A stretch of DNA of 64,000 bases, from assembly GCA_018332375.1 (NCBI GenBank), contig BOPV01000001.1, positions 558,001-622,000 of the forward strand, in the 5' to 3' direction. The notes beneath the pieces are model-generated. The model was not told the DNA's origin and ran no database searches. It saw nothing but the letters and a program-made list of their open reading frames with translations. Shown here one piece after another: positions 60,849-64,000 of the stretch (position 1 is the first letter of the stretch; each line of letters starts with the position of its first letter). A program made the translations under genes and the position numbers. The DNA comes from Roseiterribacter gracilis. GTDB lineage: Bacteria > Pseudomonadota > Alphaproteobacteria > BOG-932 > Roseiterribacteraceae.

Positions 60849-61238
60849 ATGGACAAGGAACGCTTCGATCGCGGCCTCGAGATTCGCAAGCGCGTGCTGG
60901 GCAACGACTATGTCGAGAAGTCGATGGCGTCTGCCGACGACTTCAATCGCCCGCTGCAGGAATTGACCACCGAATTTTGCTGGGGCGCGATCTGGGGCCG
61001 GGAAGGGCTGCCGCCCAAACTGCGCAGCATCGTCAATCTGGCGATGCTCAGCACGCTCAACCGGCCGCATGAATTGAAGCTGCATGTCGTCGGTGCGCTG
61101 CGCAACGGTGTGACACGCGACGAGATCCGCGAAGTTCTTTTGCAGGTCGCGGTCTATGCCGGCATTCCGGCCGGGATCGACTCGTTCCGCGCCGCCAAGG
61201 AAGCTTTGGCGTCGTTGCCCGATGACGTGAAAGCCTAG
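60849..61238 (+). CDS. Carboxymuconolactone decarboxylase family protein
   Basis: This 129-residue helical protein has the CMD fold (AhpD-like). The FDRGLEIRKRVLGNDYVEKS opening and LTTEFCWGAIWGREGLPPKLRSIVNLAMLSTLNRPHELKLH, with a conserved His, resemble 4-carboxymuconolactone decarboxylase (PcaC) of the beta-ketoadipate pathway. No other pca gene is present, so the exact reaction is open. The AAGGAG lies eight bases before the ATG. Its stop is shared with the convergent gene in CTAG. Confidence 0.82.
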   Translation: MDKERFDRGLEIRKRVLGNDYVEKSMASADDFNRPLQELTTEFCWGAIWGREGLPPKLRSIVNLAMLSTLNRPHELKLHVVGALRNGVTRDEIREVLLQVAVYAGIPAGIDSFRAAKEALASLPDDVKA

Positions 61239-61900
61239 TTTTTCACGGCGACGGTCAGCCCGTCGCCGATCGGAACAATCGACGCGGTGACGCGCGTATC
61301 GCGCGCGATTTTCTCATTCAGCGCGCGCAGGACGCTGGTGCTTTCGTCCTGCGCGGACGGATCGGCGACTTTGCCCGACCACAACGTGTTGTCGATCAAT
61401 AGCAGACCGCCAACGCGCAGAAGTTTGAGCGAACGTTCGTAATAGGCGTCGTAGCTCGGCTTGTCGGCGTCGATGAAGATGAGATCGATCGAACTTGGGC
61501 CGTCTTTCGCCAGCATTGCATCGAGCGTGCCGATCGCGGGGCCGAGGCGCGATTCAATCCGGTCGGCAACGCCGGCTTCGCGCCAATAGCGATGCGCGAT
61601 CGCGGTGGTTTCTTCTTCGACGTCGCAGGTGATCAGCTTGCCGCCCGTCGGCATGGCACCGGCCATGATCAGCGCGCTGTAGCCGGTGAAGGTCCCGATT
61701 TCGACGATCCGCCTGGCCTGGAAGGCAAGGACCAGAAGCCGCATCAGCTGCGCCTGGTCGGGGCCGATCTGCATGCGCGACCGCTCGCCCAACACCGCGG
61801 TTTCGGCGCGAAGCCTGGCCTCCACCGCCGGTTCTGGCGGCAGCTGGGCGTCGAGATAGGCGCCGAGCGCGGGCGTGAAATCGAGGAAGGAACGGCTCAT
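61235..61900 (-). CDS. O-methyltransferase (caffeoyl-CoA type)
   Basis: This 221-residue class I methyltransferase has [19 protein letters not shown], the metal-binding [17 protein letters not shown] and [10 protein letters not shown], which mark the metal-dependent caffeoyl-CoA/catechol O-methyltransferase group. The substrate is unknown. It starts 66 bases from the divergent tRNA-Pro gene. Confidence 0.87.
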   Translation of the reverse strand: MSRSFLDFTPALGAYLDAQLPPEPAVEARLRAETAVLGERSRMQIGPDQAQLMRLLVLAFQARRIVEIGTFTGYSALIMAGAMPTGGKLITCDVEEETTAIAHRYWREAGVADRIESRLGPAIGTLDAMLAKDGPSSIDLIFIDADKPSYDAYYERSLKLLRVGGLLLIDNTLWSGKVADPSAQDESTSVLRALNEKIARDTRVTASIVPIGDGLTVAVKN

Positions 61901-61966
61901 GGGCCAAAGCTAAGCCGCCCGTCGCTGGACGCAACCGGGGGCAATCGTGTACGCAGCGGCTGGTTT

Positions 61967-62043
<77 letters not shown>

Positions 62044-62063
62044 TTTACTTCGGTGAGGACGGA

Positions 62064-62363
62064 ATGGACGTTCGCATTTATCAGCCGCCCAAGAGCGCAA
62101 TGCAGTCGGGTCGCGCCGTGACTGCGTCTTGGCTTCTGGAATACGAGCTGCCGACCGCGCGTCGTCCCGAGCCGCTGATGGGCTGGACCTCTTCGAACGA
62201 CACGTTGAACTCGGTCAAGCTGCGCTTCGACACGAAAGAGCTGGCAATCGGATTCGCCGAAAAGAACGGCTGGGGCTGGTCGGTCGAAGAGCCGCACGCG
62301 CGTCGCGTGAAGCCAAGAAGCTACGCCGACAATTTCCGCCAGCCGCCACCCGCTTCCAAATAA
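62064..62363 (+). CDS. ETC complex I subunit (NDUFS4-like)
   Basis: This 99-residue protein is the bacterial relative of NDUFS4/NDUFV-linked 18-kDa subunit. It has [20 protein letters not shown] and [31 protein letters not shown], which match the ETC_C1_NDUFA4 domain. Such subunits decorate complex I in alphaproteobacteria and mitochondria and are often encoded away from nuo. It lies between two tRNA genes. Confidence 0.9.
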   Translation: MDVRIYQPPKSAMQSGRAVTASWLLEYELPTARRPEPLMGWTSSNDTLNSVKLRFDTKELAIGFAEKNGWGWSVEEPHARRVKPRSYADNFRQPPPASK

Positions 62364-62379
62364 TTGAAGCTGCGCATCT

Positions 62380-62456
62380 GGCTCCGTAGCTCAACTGGAT
62401 AGAGCACCGGCCTTCTAAGCCGGCGGTTGTTGGTTCAAGTCCAACCGGAGTCGCCA
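62380..62456 (+). tRNA. tRNA-Arg (anticodon TCT)
   Basis: The 77-base cloverleaf begins GGCTCCG and ends CGGAGTC plus G and CCA, with a G-T pair in the acceptor stem. The anticodon stem CCGGC/GCCGG surrounds CTTCTAA, giving TCT, which reads Arg AGA. The D-arm and T-arm (TGGTTCAAGTCCAA) look normal. Confidence 0.94.
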
Positions 62457-62476
62457 GCGCAGCACAGCAGCACCGC

Positions 62477-62848
62477 TTACTTCGCTTCGATCTTCGGCAG
62501 CGGACGCGGATTCTTGTCGGTCAGGACGTTGCATTCGGCCGGCAGCTTTTCCAGACATTGCTTCACACCGCGCGAGCAGCGCGAGAAACATTCGCCGGTC
62601 GATTGCGGGTCGGCTTTGCTTGCCTGTTGCGGTTGGCAATAGCGTTCGCACAGGCCGCGTGAATCGTAGCAACGCGCTTCGCGTTCGCCGCAGCTCAGAT
62701 TTTCATTGCCGCGCTGATAGCCCGGTGCCGTGCGCTGCAATTTCGGCTTCTCGGTTTCTTGCGCCTGGGCCGGCTGCGGCTGCGTTTGCGCCGTTGCAGC
62801 ACCGCCAAGAAGCATCAGCGCAACCAGCGCCGCCAACATCGTCCGCAT
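62477..62848 (-). CDS. Small exported Cys-rich protein
   Basis: This 123-residue protein has a signal peptide (MRTMLAALVALMLLGGAATAQ), a Gln/Pro-rich linker and a Cys-rich tail: LSCGEREARCYDSRGLCERYC, ECFSRCSRGVKQCLEK and AECNV. There are nine mature cysteines, enough for several disulphides. No family is recognised. AGGA lies before the ATG at 62848. The upstream ATG at 62854 is too close to that site. It sits just downstream of the metC-like gene. Confidence 0.62.
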   Translation of the reverse strand: MRTMLAALVALMLLGGAATAQTQPQPAQAQETEKPKLQRTAPGYQRGNENLSCGEREARCYDSRGLCERYCQPQQASKADPQSTGECFSRCSRGVKQCLEKLPAECNVLTDKNPRPLPKIEAK

Positions 62849-62876
62849 CGTCATTCCTCGTTTCCCTGTTCTCATC

Positions 62877-63998
62877 TCACGCTGCTTTTCGCAGCCGTTC
62901 GAATCCAGCTTCCAAATCACGACGCAGATCGCCTGCATCTTCCAACCCGGCGTGGATGCGTAGCAGGAACCCCGGCTCGGTCCAGGGCACTGCCGTGCGT
63001 GTCGGCGGGCGAAGATACGGGACGATCAGCGATTCATGTCCACCCCAACTCCATCCCATGCCGAAGATCGCCAGCCCGTCGACGAATGCCGCCAAGGCTG
63101 CGCGCGACACGGGCGCCAGCACGATCCCAAACAACCCTGACGCGCCCGTAAAATCGCGCTTCCACAGCGCATGTCCGGGATCGCCGGGCAAAGCGGGGTG
63201 TAGCACACGCGTCACCTCGCTTTGTGTCTGTAGCCATTCGGCGAGCTGCAATCCCGTCGCCTGATGCTGTACCAGCCGCGCCGGCATCGAACGCAAACCG
63301 CGCAAGCCCAGATACGCTTCGTCGGGGCCGGCGCAGTAGCCGTACAACATCGCTGTGCGTTTCACCGTTTCCCATCGTGCTTGGTCACGACAAGAGATCA
63401 CGCCCAACATGGCATCGCTGTGGCCGACGACGTATTTGGTCGCGGCCATGACCGAAATATCGACGCCGTGATCGAGCGGCCGGAAAAACACAGGCGTCGC
63501 CCAGGTATTGTCGATGATCGTCACGATGCCGCGCGGCTTGGCGGCGGCGACGAAGGCTGGCACGTCGCAAATTTCGAACGTGATGCTGCCCGGGCTCTCG
63601 AACACGATTGCGCGCGTAGTGGGGCGGATCAACGCGTCGATGCCGCTGCCGATGCGCGGATCGAAATAGGTCGTCTCGACTCCTGACGCGGCGAGCGCGC
63701 GGTCGCAGAAATTTCGCGTCGGCGCATAGACATTGTCAGCAACCAGCAAATGATCGCCGGCGCGTGCGCCAACCGACAGAAGCGCAACGAACACCGCCGA
63801 CGCACCCGACGGCAACGAGACCGCACCGCAACCGCCTTCCATTGCGGCGATCGCTTGTTCGAACGCAAACGTCGTCGGTGTTCCGTTGCGGCCGTAGCGC
63901 ACGCCTTCGAACGGCGTCGCCGATGCGTGCTCCAATGCTGCCAGGGTTGGAAACAAAATCGTCGAAGCGCGATAGACCGGCGTATTGACGGCGCCGTG
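62877..63998 (-). CDS. metC: Cystathionine beta-lyase (partial, N-terminus beyond window)
   Basis: This PLP enzyme of the Cys/Met metabolism family has the AVNTPVYRAST start region, LPSGASAVFVALLS, the YRPLDHG-like FFRPLDHGVDISVMAATKYVVGHSD (Lys binding PLP) and LHPALPGDPGH. MetC-type enzymes split cystathionine to homocysteine. The N-terminus is cut at the window edge; about 374 residues are visible. MetB or MetZ-like enzymes look alike, but the STxxF and SWGGHESL segments favour MetC. Confidence 0.88.
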   Translation of the reverse strand, partial: HGAVNTPVYRASTILFPTLAALEHASATPFEGVRYGRNGTPTTFAFEQAIAAMEGGCGAVSLPSGASAVFVALLSVGARAGDHLLVADNVYAPTRNFCDRALAASGVETTYFDPRIGSGIDALIRPTTRAIVFESPGSITFEICDVPAFVAAAKPRGIVTIIDNTWATPVFFRPLDHGVDISVMAATKYVVGHSDAMLGVISCRDQARWETVKRTAMLYGYCAGPDEAYLGLRGLRSMPARLVQHQATGLQLAEWLQTQSEVTRVLHPALPGDPGHALWKRDFTGASGLFGIVLAPVSRAALAAFVDGLAIFGMGWSWGGHESLIVPYLRPPTRTAVPWTEPGFLLRIHAGLEDAGDLRRDLEAGFERLRKAA

Positions 63999-64000
63999 CT

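Noticed and set aside
60849..61238. Beta-ketoadipate pathway gene cluster because of the PcaC-like protein
   Set aside because: No other pca gene is present; the CMD fold alone does not identify the pathway.

Overview
The window is high-GC, densely packed chromosomal DNA from an alphaproteobacterium, probably of the rhizobial/rhodospirillal side. Pointers are two DUF2336 proteins, a NDUFS4-type complex I subunit, a match to the EcfG stress promoter (GGAAC-N16-CGTT), a palindromic intergenic mosaic element of the RIME type known from rhizobia, and the DUF2007 / tRNA1(Val)-type methyltransferase / glyQ / glyS / ppdK gene block. The species cannot be named from this sequence. I see no prophage, IS element, plasmid gene or CRISPR array.

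Layout. 1-5.5 kb: the tail of a dipeptidase, a small conserved protein, a hairpin-rich stretch with a broken small ORF, a DUF3108 protein, an exported methyltransferase, a double-lobed aspartic protease with a PDZ domain, and a three-gene membrane-protein operon. 5.6-11.4 kb (minus strand): MOSC protein, DUF3995 protein, pyrE, pyrC and an O-antigen-ligase-like protein, all start/stop coupled, then two LPS-type glycosyltransferases. 11.4-18.3 kb: YgfZ, a glycosyltransferase, a lipoprotein-type branched-chain amino acid binding protein, an amidase, a lone response regulator, a fluoroacetate-dehalogenase-like hydrolase and an exported protein. 18.3-25.3 kb (minus): DUF2007, methyltransferase, small CxxC protein, glyQ, glyS, ppdK. 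25.5-28.4 kb: ispB-type polyprenyl synthase, palindromic repeats, tRNA-Pro(CGG), duplicated terminators around a gene remnant, and a stress operon behind the EcfG-type promoter.

28.5-35.3 kb (minus) is the most unusual part. It is an Mla/MCE lipid-transport operon (STAS-MlaE, MlaF, MlaD) in which overlapping start/stop codons tie the transporter to a DUF2336 protein, a PqiC-like lipoprotein and an orphan TAXI binding protein; a second DUF2336 gene follows. 35.3-39.8 kb: apt, lemA, two TPM-domain genes, clpX without clpP, hisI. 40-46 kb: a Liv amino-acid ABC operon with a fused LivM-LivG protein, ending in a CPBP (CAAX-type) membrane protease that appears to start at CTG. 46-50.3 kb: glycerate kinase, hydroxypyruvate reductase, an AstE/aspartoacylase-type hydrolase and a threonine dehydratase-like enzyme. 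50.4-57.4 kb: ergothioneine genes egtB-egtD, a PmtA-like methyltransferase, a UDP-sugar dehydrogenase, a HAD phosphatase, an MsbA-like exporter and a small membrane protein. 57.4-64 kb: CoxG-like protein, Na+/H+ antiporter, histone-deacetylase-like protein, DUF192, carboxymuconolactone decarboxylase family, O-methyltransferase, tRNA-Pro(TGG), NDUFS4-like protein, tRNA-Arg(TCT), a Cys-rich exported protein and a partial cystathionine beta-lyase.

Translation coupling is pervasive. ATGA, GTGA, TTGA and TAATG overlaps join most same-strand neighbours, two convergent pairs share one CTAG as both stop codons, and one divergent pair may share CATG as both starts. I could run no database search, so family calls rest on recognised motifs and gene order.
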